A program made the position numbers and the translations under genes. The notes under the pieces are model-generated. The model searched no databases. It was not told the DNA's origin and was given only the letters and a program-made list of their open reading frames with translations. A DNA stretch of 48,888 bases from Dehalococcoidia bacterium (GTDB lineage Bacteria > Chloroflexota > Dehalococcoidia > DSTF01 > WHTK01), in assembly GCA_035574915.1 (NCBI GenBank), contig DATLYJ010000071.1:1-48888 (forward strand). The letters are read 5' to 3'. Numbering within the stretch: position 1 is the stretch's first letter; the number at the start of each line of letters is the position of its first letter. Shown in pieces: positions 8,421 through 16,729 of the stretch.

Positions 8421-8426
8421 CGGGGC

Positions 8427-9710
8427 ATGGCTCAAGAAGTGGCGGTAAGAGACGCCGCCGCACTCCCACCGGATACCGCTGCTCAGGCAAAGTTCAAGAC
8501 CTTCCACTCCCTTCGTTACAGGGACTATCGCTTTCTCTGGCTCGGCCAGGTCGGCGCGGCAGCCTCGCTGTGGATGGAGCAGCTTGCGCGGCCGCTGCTC
8601 ATGCTCTCCTTGACGGACTCGGCCTTCCTCGTCGGCCTGGTCACCGCGACGCGCATGGTGCCGATGCTGCTGGTCGGCATCTGGGCTGGAGTGATCGCGG
8701 ACCGCGCTGACAAACGCCAGATCCTGCTCGTGACGAAGTCGGTCACGCTTCTGACGCACCTCACCACGGCCGCGGTCATCCTGACTGGCGTCATCGAGCC
8801 CTGGATGGTATTCGTGACGACCTTCATCGGCGGCTCCGCGATGGCCTTCGACCAACCGGCCCGCCAATCGCTGATACCGCGCCTCGTGCCGCGCGAGAGC
8901 ATCGCCAACGCTGTCGCCCTGAACTCGGCGGCGATGAACGTCATGCGCATCGCCGGCGCTTCCGCCGCCGGCCTGGTCCTGGCGGTATTCGACTACGGGG
9001 AACTCTATCTGCTCCAGTCGCTGATCTACGTCGGCGTCCTGGCTTCACTCTTCCAGATCAACTTCCGGCGCAGTGAGCAGGATTCGACGCGGAGGCAGCA
9101 GACTTCCGCCCTCGCGGACCTCCGCGAGGGCTTCGCCGCGGTCAGGCGTGACAGCGTCATCCTCTACGTCCTGGGTTTGAGCCTGATCCTCTTCGTGTGG
9201 GGCTTTCCGTATCAGACGGTGTTCGTGCCGCTGATCGCAAAACGCGCGCTGGAGCTCGGCGATGCCGGCGCAGGGCTGCTCGTCGCGCTGACCGGCGCCG
9301 GCGCCCTCCTCGGCTCGCTGACTATCGCCACCGCCGGCGACACGTTGGGGCGGCGCGGCCTCGTGATGCTCGGGCAGATCGCGCTCTTCAGCCTTGGCCT
9401 GCTGCTGTTCTCGCGGGCAGAGGTCCTACTGCTCGTGGTACCGGCCCTGCTCCTGACCGGGGCCATGCAGACGTCCTTCATGTCCCTGAACAATGCCTTC
9501 GTCCTCGGAAGGACGCCGCCCGAGCTGCAGGGCAGGATCATGAGCCTCTTCAGCCTGGACCGAGGGCTCATCCCGCTCGGCGCCACGGTTGGCGGGCTGC
9601 TGGCCGAGGCGCTCGGGCCGCAGGACGCGCTCACGATCATGGCCTCGATCTGCCTCGCCTGCACCCTCCTGGTAGCAGCCTTCGTGCCGACGATCCGCCG
9701 CATACACTAG
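8427..9710 (+). CDS. MFS transporter (EntS-like MFS_3 group)
   Basis: A 427-residue inner-membrane protein with about 12 hydrophobic segments. Its N-terminal RDYRFLWLGQVGAAASLWME and the loop motif GVIADRADKRQILL between helices 2 and 3 mark the major facilitator superfamily. The spacing and the FDQPARQSLIPRLVPRE segment resemble the EntS/MFS_3 exporters of siderophores or drugs. The second half repeats the pattern (GDTLGRRGLVMLGQ). The substrate is unknown. The gene starts at the ATG at 8427, six bases after a strong -10 box and without a Shine-Dalgarno site. No dedicated regulator is adjacent, and the next gene is convergent, 12 bases away. Confidence 0.9.
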   Translation: MAQEVAVRDAAALPPDTAAQAKFKTFHSLRYRDYRFLWLGQVGAAASLWMEQLARPLLMLSLTDSAFLVGLVTATRMVPMLLVGIWAGVIADRADKRQILLVTKSVTLLTHLTTAAVILTGVIEPWMVFVTTFIGGSAMAFDQPARQSLIPRLVPRESIANAVALNSAAMNVMRIAGASAAGLVLAVFDYGELYLLQSLIYVGVLASLFQINFRRSEQDSTRRQQTSALADLREGFAAVRRDSVILYVLGLSLILFVWGFPYQTVFVPLIAKRALELGDAGAGLLVALTGAGALLGSLTIATAGDTLGRRGLVMLGQIALFSLGLLLFSRAEVLLLVVPALLLTGAMQTSFMSLNNAFVLGRTPPELQGRIMSLFSLDRGLIPLGATVGGLLAEALGPQDALTIMASICLACTLLVAAFVPTIRRIH

Positions 9711-9722
9711 CGCCAGCGGGCT

Positions 9723-10613
9723 CTAGAAGTACGGGAAGTCCTGCGGGACCTCGGCGCCGCACTGACAGACGGCGCCCCTGCCGGTGTAGTTCCGCCTGCC
9801 GCATTGCCCGCAGCGCGACCAGTGGCTGTCGAGGCGGTCAGCCGTCCAGACGCTGTTCATGCCGCCTTCGGCGAAGTTGCCGTCGAAGACCAGGCCCATG
9901 GCTTCTTTGTGGGTGCCGCCCTTGACCAGCGCCTTCGAGCTCTCGGCATCCTCCCAGGCCGTGATCGTGAACATGCGGTTGCCAATAACTGCGTTGATCG
10001 TGCTTATGAAGCCCGGGAGCGCCATCATCTCCGGCCAGATGCGGCGCGTGTAGTCGATTACCTGCTGCTTCTCGCGGTCGTCACGCACCTGGACTGCGGT
10101 TACGCTGTAGGCGCCCGGCCTGGTCTTTCTCGGGCCCTGCACGTGGACGGCATAGCCGAAGGTCGCTGGCCCCATCTTGTAAGGCAAGACGATCGCCTGA
10201 AGGCCCAGCTGCTCCACCAGGAGCCTCTGGTCGAAATAGCCCTGGACGGCGCGCACCTTCCCATCCGCCACCGTGATGAAGTCGGCGCCCGGGAGCGCGA
10301 TGGTCGCGCCCGTCGGTGGTTGCCCCATCAGCGGGCCCGTGTTGGTCCCCCGCATGACCCACTGCGCCGCGACCGTGTGCTCGCCCGTTGCCGCGGCGCT
10401 CACGATCTCGAAGCTCAAGTCCGGGAACGCCTGGATTAGCCCGCCGGCATATCCCGCCACCCCGGGCCCCGACACGCCCTGCGGCACCACCGGGTCGCAG
10501 TAGACGCCGCCCTCGGCGAAGGCCGCCGCCACGGCTTGCGGGTCCCGCGCGTTCCAGGCTGCGAAGTACCGCTCCGCCACTCCCAGCGCCGTCGTCTTTG
10601 CAGCTGTCTCCAT
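9723..10613 (-). CDS. SnoaL-like domain fused to an ABM-like domain and a C-terminal zinc ribbon
   Basis: A 296-residue protein of mixed architecture. Residues 8-130 are a SnoaL/NTF2-like domain (ERYFAAWNARDPQAVAAAFA and the INPxx-like strands), as in polyketide cyclases and ketosteroid isomerase relatives. Residues about 150-240 look like a ferredoxin-fold antibiotic-biosynthesis-monooxygenase-like unit (MMALPGFISTINAVIGNRMFTITAWED). The last 30 residues form a rubredoxin-like zinc ribbon (CGQCG, then CQCG). The ATG at 10613 has a GGGAGGGAAGG ribosome site; an upstream start would add 24 unlikely residues. The fusion suggests an oxidoreductase or isomerase on small aromatic or lipid substrates, but this is inference. 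It is downstream of the STAND regulator on the same strand. Confidence 0.75.
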   Translation of the reverse strand: METAAKTTALGVAERYFAAWNARDPQAVAAAFAEGGVYCDPVVPQGVSGPGVAGYAGGLIQAFPDLSFEIVSAAATGEHTVAAQWVMRGTNTGPLMGQPPTGATIALPGADFITVADGKVRAVQGYFDQRLLVEQLGLQAIVLPYKMGPATFGYAVHVQGPRKTRPGAYSVTAVQVRDDREKQQVIDYTRRIWPEMMALPGFISTINAVIGNRMFTITAWEDAESSKALVKGGTHKEAMGLVFDGNFAEGGMNSVWTADRLDSHWSRCGQCGRRNYTGRGAVCQCGAEVPQDFPYF

Positions 10614-10741
10614 CGTCCTTCCCTCCCGCGTCGACGTCAGCGACAAGACCGGCGCCCACCTGGCGCCCTCATCTATCGCCGCCATCCAAGGGTCAGTGGA
10701 GGCAGATGGCTTCTCCAGACCAAAAAGTGCTCAGTTGCTGC

Positions 10742-12892
10742 TTAATTTGGCCGCCTGGCGCCCGGCGGCGCCTCCGGCGCGGCGCTCCCGTGAAGCTCAC
10801 GCTCCCAGAGCCAGGCGGTAATGCGTTCGACGCCGGCGGCGAGATAGCGCCGGTAGGTACTGAAAGGCATGTCCACGCGCTCGGCCGCGGCCTCCTGAGT
10901 TGGAGCCGGCTCCAGGTAAGTGTGCAGCACGGCCTCGAACGCCTTCCGGTCCCTTGGGCTCCCCCTCAGGGACTTCGCGGCTTCGAGGATCAGTGACTGC
11001 AAGCGTTCCGCTCCGGTACTGCCACCCGCGCTCCCGAGCACCAGGCGGCAGCGCAGCAGTTTGCTCGCCGCCAACCTGTCCGGCCGCCGGAAGTCGCGAA
11101 GCGCCTGTCTGACAGCCGCGGCGAACTCGCTCTCGGACGGCACCACGAGCGGTTCCAGCGGAGCATCTCGCAGCGCTTCCAGGCTCATGTCCTCCGCCAG
11201 CTCACGCTCGGCCATCTTGTCCAACCAGGCCAGCGCTGGTTCAGCCCGCCAGTCGTGCGCGAACACCCCGAAGTGCCGTCCGCCGGCGACGAAGTCAGCG
11301 GCCTCTTCGAGCCGGTGGTTTATGTACAGGAAGTAGGCCCGCCAGTAGTCCGGGTCCTGCATCGCGATGAAGCTCCAGGCAAGCCGCCGGTCCGTTAGCC
11401 AGCGAGAGCCGTAGACGGCCGCGAGCACGTCGAATACCGGCGACAGCTCCTGGTAGCGCTCGAGGTCGACCGCGAAACGGCCGTAAATGACCTGCTCTCC
11501 CGGCCTGAGACCGCCCCGCGCCTGCACGAACCGCGACGCTGCGGCTAGCGCCGGGTCGAAGCTGGACGCGTCCAGCAGCGCGGGTTCATCGAGCACGAGG
11601 CAGAGCGTGAAGCCGATCATCCTAGCGTCCTGGTTCCGGATCGCCAGAAAGCTCTGAGGCGCGCGCTGCAGCCACTGGCGCGCGATCTCGGCCGAACCCT
11701 CTCCCTCGAAACGACGCAGCGCTTCCAGGACCCGCGGGTGCTCATCCGGAGACGCCGGCTCAGCGTAGGCGCGTCCCAGGGACTTGACGTCATAGAACGG
11801 TCGCGCGAAGGCGTTGTGGCGGTGCAGGAAAAGGAGGTCCATGAAGTGGTACTGCTGCTCGCCCGCTGACGCCTGCACGATGTTGTCCACGACGAACGCG
11901 CGCACACGCCCATGCACCTCCCGAAACCGCTCCCGGTTGCGCCAGCGCAGGTCGAGGTCCAGGACATCACGCGCCAGGTCATGTGGGTAGAGCCCCGATG
12001 GCCCGGCCTCGATGAAGGAAAGGCCCCGGAGCCACTGAAAAAGCTCAAAGGCATCCGCGCCGGGCACGGTCGCGCGCAGTAAAGCCTCGGTGGTGACCCT
12101 GGCGTGGGCGCAGACCTCGAGCGCCTCGCGGTGCGCTCCGTCCGGGACGCGCTCGATGAAGCCCCGCAGCAGCTCGCCAACGATGTCAGGTGAGCTTTCC
12201 GGCCGCGCCGTCTGTCCTTCACCGCCGAGGGCAAGGAGGTCTGCCGTGAGACACAGGGCCAGGGGGTGGCCGTGAGTGAACGCCAGCGCCTGGGCGTGGC
12301 GCGCCTCCGGTACTCCGCGCGCTCGCAGGTAGCTGCGGCACTCCTCCGGCTCCAGGTTGCGTAGCCTGATAAGGCGCGTCAGGTCTGCAAGCCCTGGTTC
12401 GCTCCTCCAGGGCCTCGACGGCGGGTTCCGTCCCGCAATCACGACCTTCGTCGAGGCCGGAAGCAAGGGGAGGACCTCGGAGCGCAGCCAGCCGTCCAGC
12501 GGCTCCAGGACCTCGTACGTGTCGATCATGACCACGCCCGGTGCATACCGGGCGAGAGCGTCGAGCGCTCTCTCCTGAGGGAATACGGGCGCCGGGACCG
12601 CCGTACGCAGCGCCGCGAGGAAGCCGTCCGGCGAAGGTTCCACGTTCCGGCCATCCACCTTCAGGCAGGAGAGCCCTTCTTCGCGCGCGATGGCCTCGAA
12701 CTGCGCGAGCAGAGATGTCTTGCCGATGCCGCCAGGGCCGTAGACGAAGATGACGGCGGTGTCAGGGTCGCCGAGGGCTTCGCGGAAGAGCCGCAGCTCC
12801 GCCTCTCGCCCGACGAAGCGCCTCCTGCCGGCCTGCGCGATCTTCTCGCCCAGGGAGAGCACCGCCTTGTCTCGCTGCCGCTCCAGCGCCAC
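10742..12892 (-). CDS. STAND-type ATPase with a C-terminal helix-turn-helix
   Basis: A 716-residue signal-transduction ATPase. After a short leader comes FVGREAELRLFREAL, the standard entry to AAA_16/NACHT-like NTPases, then Walker A GPGGIGKTSLL (about residues 51-61), a Walker-B-like VVMIDTYE and a sensor strand VVIAGRNPP. Residues 190-330 are a winged-helix-like region (LEPEECRSYLRARGV; GHPLALCL). A long alpha-helical middle may be the sensor. The last 70 residues (TQEAAAERVDMPFSTYRRYLA) look like a sigma-70 region-4-type DNA-binding helix-turn-helix, so it is probably a ligand- and ATP-controlled transcription factor. It starts with GTG and lies 78 bases downstream of the second fabF on the same strand. 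The target is not known. Confidence 0.78.
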   Translation of the reverse strand: MALERQRDKAVLSLGEKIAQAGRRRFVGREAELRLFREALGDPDTAVIFVYGPGGIGKTSLLAQFEAIAREEGLSCLKVDGRNVEPSPDGFLAALRTAVPAPVFPQERALDALARYAPGVVMIDTYEVLEPLDGWLRSEVLPLLPASTKVVIAGRNPPSRPWRSEPGLADLTRLIRLRNLEPEECRSYLRARGVPEARHAQALAFTHGHPLALCLTADLLALGGEGQTARPESSPDIVGELLRGFIERVPDGAHREALEVCAHARVTTEALLRATVPGADAFELFQWLRGLSFIEAGPSGLYPHDLARDVLDLDLRWRNRERFREVHGRVRAFVVDNIVQASAGEQQYHFMDLLFLHRHNAFARPFYDVKSLGRAYAEPASPDEHPRVLEALRRFEGEGSAEIARQWLQRAPQSFLAIRNQDARMIGFTLCLVLDEPALLDASSFDPALAAASRFVQARGGLRPGEQVIYGRFAVDLERYQELSPVFDVLAAVYGSRWLTDRRLAWSFIAMQDPDYWRAYFLYINHRLEEAADFVAGGRHFGVFAHDWRAEPALAWLDKMAERELAEDMSLEALRDAPLEPLVVPSESEFAAAVRQALRDFRRPDRLAASKLLRCRLVLGSAGGSTGAERLQSLILEAAKSLRGSPRDRKAFEAVLHTYLEPAPTQEAAAERVDMPFSTYRRYLAAGVERITAWLWERELHGSAAPEAPPGARRPN

Positions 12893-12970
12893 CTGCCCCT
12901 TCAGCCTCCTACGGCATTATGGCGCGCGGTGCCTGCGGCAGGAACGCCCGTGACTGGAGTGACCGCTTGC

Positions 12971-14221
12971 CTACAGCTTCCGGAAGACGAGACAGGCGTT
13001 CTGCCCGCCGAAGCCAAAGCTGTTCTTGAGTACGACGCGCACATCGCCCACAAGCCGGCTCTCATTTGGCACGTAGTCCAGGTCGCACTGCGGGTCCGGC
13101 TCCTCGTGGTTGATCGTGGGCGGCAGGATGCCCGTCTGGATGGCCTTCACGCAGGCAACCGACTCGATGGCGCCCGCGGCGCCCAGGGCGTGGCCGACCT
13201 GGGACTTGGTCGAGCTCACTGGTATGCGGTAGGCGTCCTCGCCGAAAACGGCCTTGATCGCGGCCGTTTCCACGACGTCGTTGAACACCGTCGACGTGCC
13301 GTGGGCGTTGATGTAGTCGACTTCCGCCGGGGCCACGCCCGCGTCGGCGAGCGCCAGCGACATCGCCGCCTGGGCGCTGGACCCGTCCGGCCTGGGCGCG
13401 ACGATGTGGAAGGCGTCCGAAGTTGCTCCGTAGCCGGCAAGCTCGGCGAAGATGCGAGCGCCCCGCGCAAGCGCGTGCTCGAGCTCCTCCAGCACGAACA
13501 TGGCCGCGCCCTCGGAGCTCACGAAGCCGTCCCGTCGCGCGTCGAAGGGCCTGCTGGCCCTGGTCGGGTCGTCGGCGCGCGTCGAGAGGGCGCGCATCGC
13601 GACGAAGCCGGCAAGCGCGATCTCGCACAGGCCCGCCTCGGTCCCGCCGGCGAGCACGATGTCCGCCCGCCCTGACCGGATTATGTCCAGGGCCGAGCCG
13701 ATGGCCTGAGTGCCGGCGGCGCAGGCCGTACAGACCGTGTTCGCGTATCCCTTCAGGCCGAAGGCCCGCGCGATGTTCGCTGTCGCCATGTGGGGCATGG
13801 CCTGCGCCACCGCGTCCTGGGAGATCGACCCGGCGTGGCCGGCGATGACCGCCCGCGTCGCGGCCTCCACCTCCGCGTAGCCACCCGCGCCGGTGCCCAC
13901 GATGACCCCGATCCTTTCCGGCCGCTCCGCGGCAACGTCCAGCCGGGCGTCTTCGATCGCCATCGACGCCGCTGCCACAGCGAACTGGCTGAACCGGGAC
14001 TGGGAGGCCGCTTCGCTCCCGTCCATGAAGTCCGTGGGGCAGAAGCCTTTGACCTCGCCGTCGATCTTGACCGGGTAGTCCTTCGGGTCCCCGACCGTGA
14101 TCCAGCCAATACCGGAGCGGCCTTCGGTGCAGCCGCGCCAGAACTCGTCCACGCTGTTACCGAGGGGCGTGATCGCGCCCATGCCCGTTATTACGACTCG
14201 GCGGGTTTCCCTTGCAGACAC
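12971..14221 (-). CDS. fabF: Beta-ketoacyl-ACP synthase II, second paralogue
   Basis: A 416-residue condensing enzyme with an intact triad: Cys167 in VCTACAAGTQAIG, His in INAHGTSTVFND and His in STKSQVGHALGAAG. The C-terminal KNSFGFGGQNACLVFRKL is typical of KAS II. It clearly resembles the first fabF but is not a recent copy, since most loop residues differ. It starts with GTG. It lies 81 bases downstream of the CNB-FHA-ABC transporter and 78 bases upstream of the STAND gene, all on the minus strand. That setting suggests a KAS serving a special membrane or surface lipid rather than housekeeping synthesis (inference). Confidence 0.93.
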   Translation of the reverse strand: MSARETRRVVITGMGAITPLGNSVDEFWRGCTEGRSGIGWITVGDPKDYPVKIDGEVKGFCPTDFMDGSEAASQSRFSQFAVAAASMAIEDARLDVAAERPERIGVIVGTGAGGYAEVEAATRAVIAGHAGSISQDAVAQAMPHMATANIARAFGLKGYANTVCTACAAGTQAIGSALDIIRSGRADIVLAGGTEAGLCEIALAGFVAMRALSTRADDPTRASRPFDARRDGFVSSEGAAMFVLEELEHALARGARIFAELAGYGATSDAFHIVAPRPDGSSAQAAMSLALADAGVAPAEVDYINAHGTSTVFNDVVETAAIKAVFGEDAYRIPVSSTKSQVGHALGAAGAIESVACVKAIQTGILPPTINHEEPDPQCDLDYVPNESRLVGDVRVVLKNSFGFGGQNACLVFRKL

Positions 14222-14302
14222 CCGATCAACCCTTTCGCCGACTCTATCGCGAGGCCGGAAAGCCTCCTAGGATGCACTTCACACAGGGGCCCGTCGGGCG
14301 GC

Positions 14303-16729
14303 TTAGCGCGCCACCACGCGGTCCTTTCGCTTCTGCATCACCAGCGTCAGCGCCAGCGGCACGACGATGAAGGCCGCGAGCACAGACCAGTGCACCACGG
14401 CGTCTATGGTGAAGGCCCTCACGTACGGCTCGGCGAAAGGCGCCGGCAGTTGGGCCGCGAAGCGGTCCGCCATGCTCGTTATACTGGCCCCCAGCTCCAG
14501 CGACCACCGGCTCAAGACCACGTTGGAGAGCATCCGCGCCGGCGCGAGCATTTTCTCCACAGGCACGAACGAGCCGTCGAAGATCAGCTGAGGGATCAGC
14601 AGCATGGGCACCAGGGCCATCGCCTGGTCCGAGTTCGCCACCGCGCCGCTAACGAGGAGCCCCATGGTCAGGCCCGCCAGCGCCGTCATGAACGTCAGCA
14701 GGACGAGCAGCGGATAGACATCCCAGCCGATCTGCCCCACGTCCACACGGAGCAGGACGATGCTCACCAGCGCGAACGCCTGGACCAGGCAGAGCACCGC
14801 CAGCACGATGACCTTCGAGCCTATGTACGGGACGACGCCGAGGTTGACCAGCCGTTCTCGGGCGTAGATCGCGGTCTCGCTGCTTATCGCTCTCGCCGCG
14901 TTGAAGGCGCCCAGCCAGATCGCCGAGAGCACAAGGCCCTTGAGCGCGGCGGTGGCCAGCAGGGCGTCGCCGCCCTCGTCCGCGGTCAGCGCGAAGATGT
15001 CTGCCTGGAAGAGCAGGAGGAGAGACAGCGCGATGGCCGGCGCCTGCAGGAGCAGCAGGCCCAGGTATTTCGGGTCCCGAGCCATGACCTCGGCGTAGCG
15101 GAGGGTGAGCCAGAAGAGCTGCCTCAGGCCAGAGGCCCCGCGGGTCCGCGGCCCGCTGACCGGCTGAGGCCTGGCGCCGGCTGCCGGCGCCGCGAGCGCC
15201 GGCCTGCGCTCGACCACATTCGCCTGGTAGACGCGCGACTGTTGAAACGAATCGACCCACTTCTCGGTGGCACCCTCCCCGTTCAGGAGGTCATAGACCT
15301 CCCCGAAGGTCGAGCAATGGAAGTGCCGGAGGCACTCAGCGGGCGAGCCGAAGAACACGAGCCTGCCCTGCGAGAGCCAAGCGATCTTGTCGCAGAGGCC
15401 CAGGCTCTGCGTGGAGTGAGTAGAGAGCACGACGGTCGCACCGTCCTCGGTCAGGCTCTGGAAGAGCGCCATCATCCGGCTCTCCAGCGCGGGGTCCAGG
15501 CCTGAAGTTGGCTCGTCCAGGAAGAAGGCGCGCGGCGTCGCCAGTAGCTCCACCGCCAGGCTCAAACGCTTGCGCTGACCGCCGCTGAGCAGGCTCACTG
15601 CCTTCCGGCGGTGCTCGGACAGGCCGACGGTCTCCAGGACCTCCTCGATGCGCTTCTCCAGCTCCGCCTTCCCCATGTCCCCTGGCAGCCGGAGGCGCGC
15701 GGCGTAGAAGAGGGTCCGTTCCACCGTCAGCTGCGTGTGGATGATGTCGTCCTGCGGCAGGTAGCCGATCGCCGTCCTGAACACGGGGAGATTCGCGTAA
15801 AGGTCGGTGCCGTCGAACTGTACGGCGCCCTCGGTGCCCGGCGAGAAGCCGTTCAGCGCATGGAGCAGCGAGGTCTTTCCGGCCCCGCTCCCGCCAACCA
15901 GGGCCACGAATTCGCCGGGGACGATCGAGAGGTTGATCCCATCCAGGATGCGCTTGCTTCCGACGGTCTTGCCAAGGTCGATGGCGTCAATCCGGACGCC
16001 GCGGCCATGGCTGAACGACTTTACTTTGAGGCCATCGAGGTAAACGCGGCTCGTGCCGACCAGCACCTCGTCTCCGTCCCGCAGCTCTGCCTCTTTGATG
16101 CGCTGGCGGTTTACGTAGGTGCCGGTGGTCGAGCCTTCGTCCGTGATGATCCAGCGGCCATCCTGCCGGCGTATGCGAGCGTGGAGGCCGTCAACGTGGG
16201 GGTCATTGATCTGCAGGTCGTTCTCCGCCCAGCGCCCGATGGTGAACTCCTCACGCTCGGGCGTGAGCGTCAGCAGGGCTACGGCCTCGTTCTGGAAGCG
16301 ATGTACATTGCCGTGCGACACACGCTGGGCCAGGACGCGGCTGATCTCCTCGTTGATCTGGGGGTACTGCGCCAGCAGGGCCTGGAAGCGCTCCCGCGTG
16401 AGGCGCCAAAGGCTTGCGTCCGTGGTTGCGATCGCGGCCGCGGAGCGGGTGTCGCCCGAGAGCAGGGCCATTTCACCGAAGAAGTCGCCGGGCGCCAGGT
16501 GAGCGAAGACCACCTTCTCGGTAGCCGCGTCTGAAACGATCCTGACCTGCCCCCGGGCGATGACGAACATCTCCTCGCCCGGCTCGCCCTCGCGGAAGAT
16601 CACGGCGTCGCGCGCGTACTCGACCAGCTCAAGGCTCGCGGCCACGGCCGCGAGCTCCTCGGGCGAGCAACGCGAAAAGATCGGGACCGCCTTCAGGCCC
16701 GGGACGCCCTCGCCCGTTACCGCGGTCAT
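14303..16729 (-). CDS. Cyclic-nucleotide-binding/FHA/ABC-2 transporter fusion
   Basis: An 808-residue fusion. Residues about 15-130 are a cyclic-nucleotide-binding (CNB) domain with the phosphate-binding cassette FGEMALLSGDTRSAA, where Glu86 and Arg95 are both present. Residues about 160-232 are an FHA phosphothreonine-binding domain (EFTIGR, GLHARI, DEGSTTGTYVN). Residues about 245-475 are an ABCG-type ATPase: Walker A GGSGAGKT at 279-286, signature LLSGGQRKRLSL and Walker B AFFLDEPTSGLDP. The last 270 residues hold about six membrane helices of ABC-2 type. FHA-ABC-TM fusions are known in mycobacteria (Rv1747), where they export cell-envelope glycolipids; the added CNB domain is unusual. Its ATG overlaps the stop of the upstream patatin gene (ATGA). 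Probably a lipid exporter gated by two signals (inference). Confidence 0.88.
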   Translation of the reverse strand: MTAVTGEGVPGLKAVPIFSRCSPEELAAVAASLELVEYARDAVIFREGEPGEEMFVIARGQVRIVSDAATEKVVFAHLAPGDFFGEMALLSGDTRSAAAIATTDASLWRLTRERFQALLAQYPQINEEISRVLAQRVSHGNVHRFQNEAVALLTLTPEREEFTIGRWAENDLQINDPHVDGLHARIRRQDGRWIITDEGSTTGTYVNRQRIKEAELRDGDEVLVGTSRVYLDGLKVKSFSHGRGVRIDAIDLGKTVGSKRILDGINLSIVPGEFVALVGGSGAGKTSLLHALNGFSPGTEGAVQFDGTDLYANLPVFRTAIGYLPQDDIIHTQLTVERTLFYAARLRLPGDMGKAELEKRIEEVLETVGLSEHRRKAVSLLSGGQRKRLSLAVELLATPRAFFLDEPTSGLDPALESRMMALFQSLTEDGATVVLSTHSTQSLGLCDKIAWLSQGRLVFFGSPAECLRHFHCSTFGEVYDLLNGEGATEKWVDSFQQSRVYQANVVERRPALAAPAAGARPQPVSGPRTRGASGLRQLFWLTLRYAEVMARDPKYLGLLLLQAPAIALSLLLLFQADIFALTADEGGDALLATAALKGLVLSAIWLGAFNAARAISSETAIYARERLVNLGVVPYIGSKVIVLAVLCLVQAFALVSIVLLRVDVGQIGWDVYPLLVLLTFMTALAGLTMGLLVSGAVANSDQAMALVPMLLIPQLIFDGSFVPVEKMLAPARMLSNVVLSRWSLELGASITSMADRFAAQLPAPFAEPYVRAFTIDAVVHWSVLAAFIVVPLALTLVMQKRKDRVVAR

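Noticed and set aside
10742-12892. The STAND ATPase as an antiphage (Avs-like) defence protein
   Set aside because: It has an HTH rather than an effector domain, and no defence gene is nearby.
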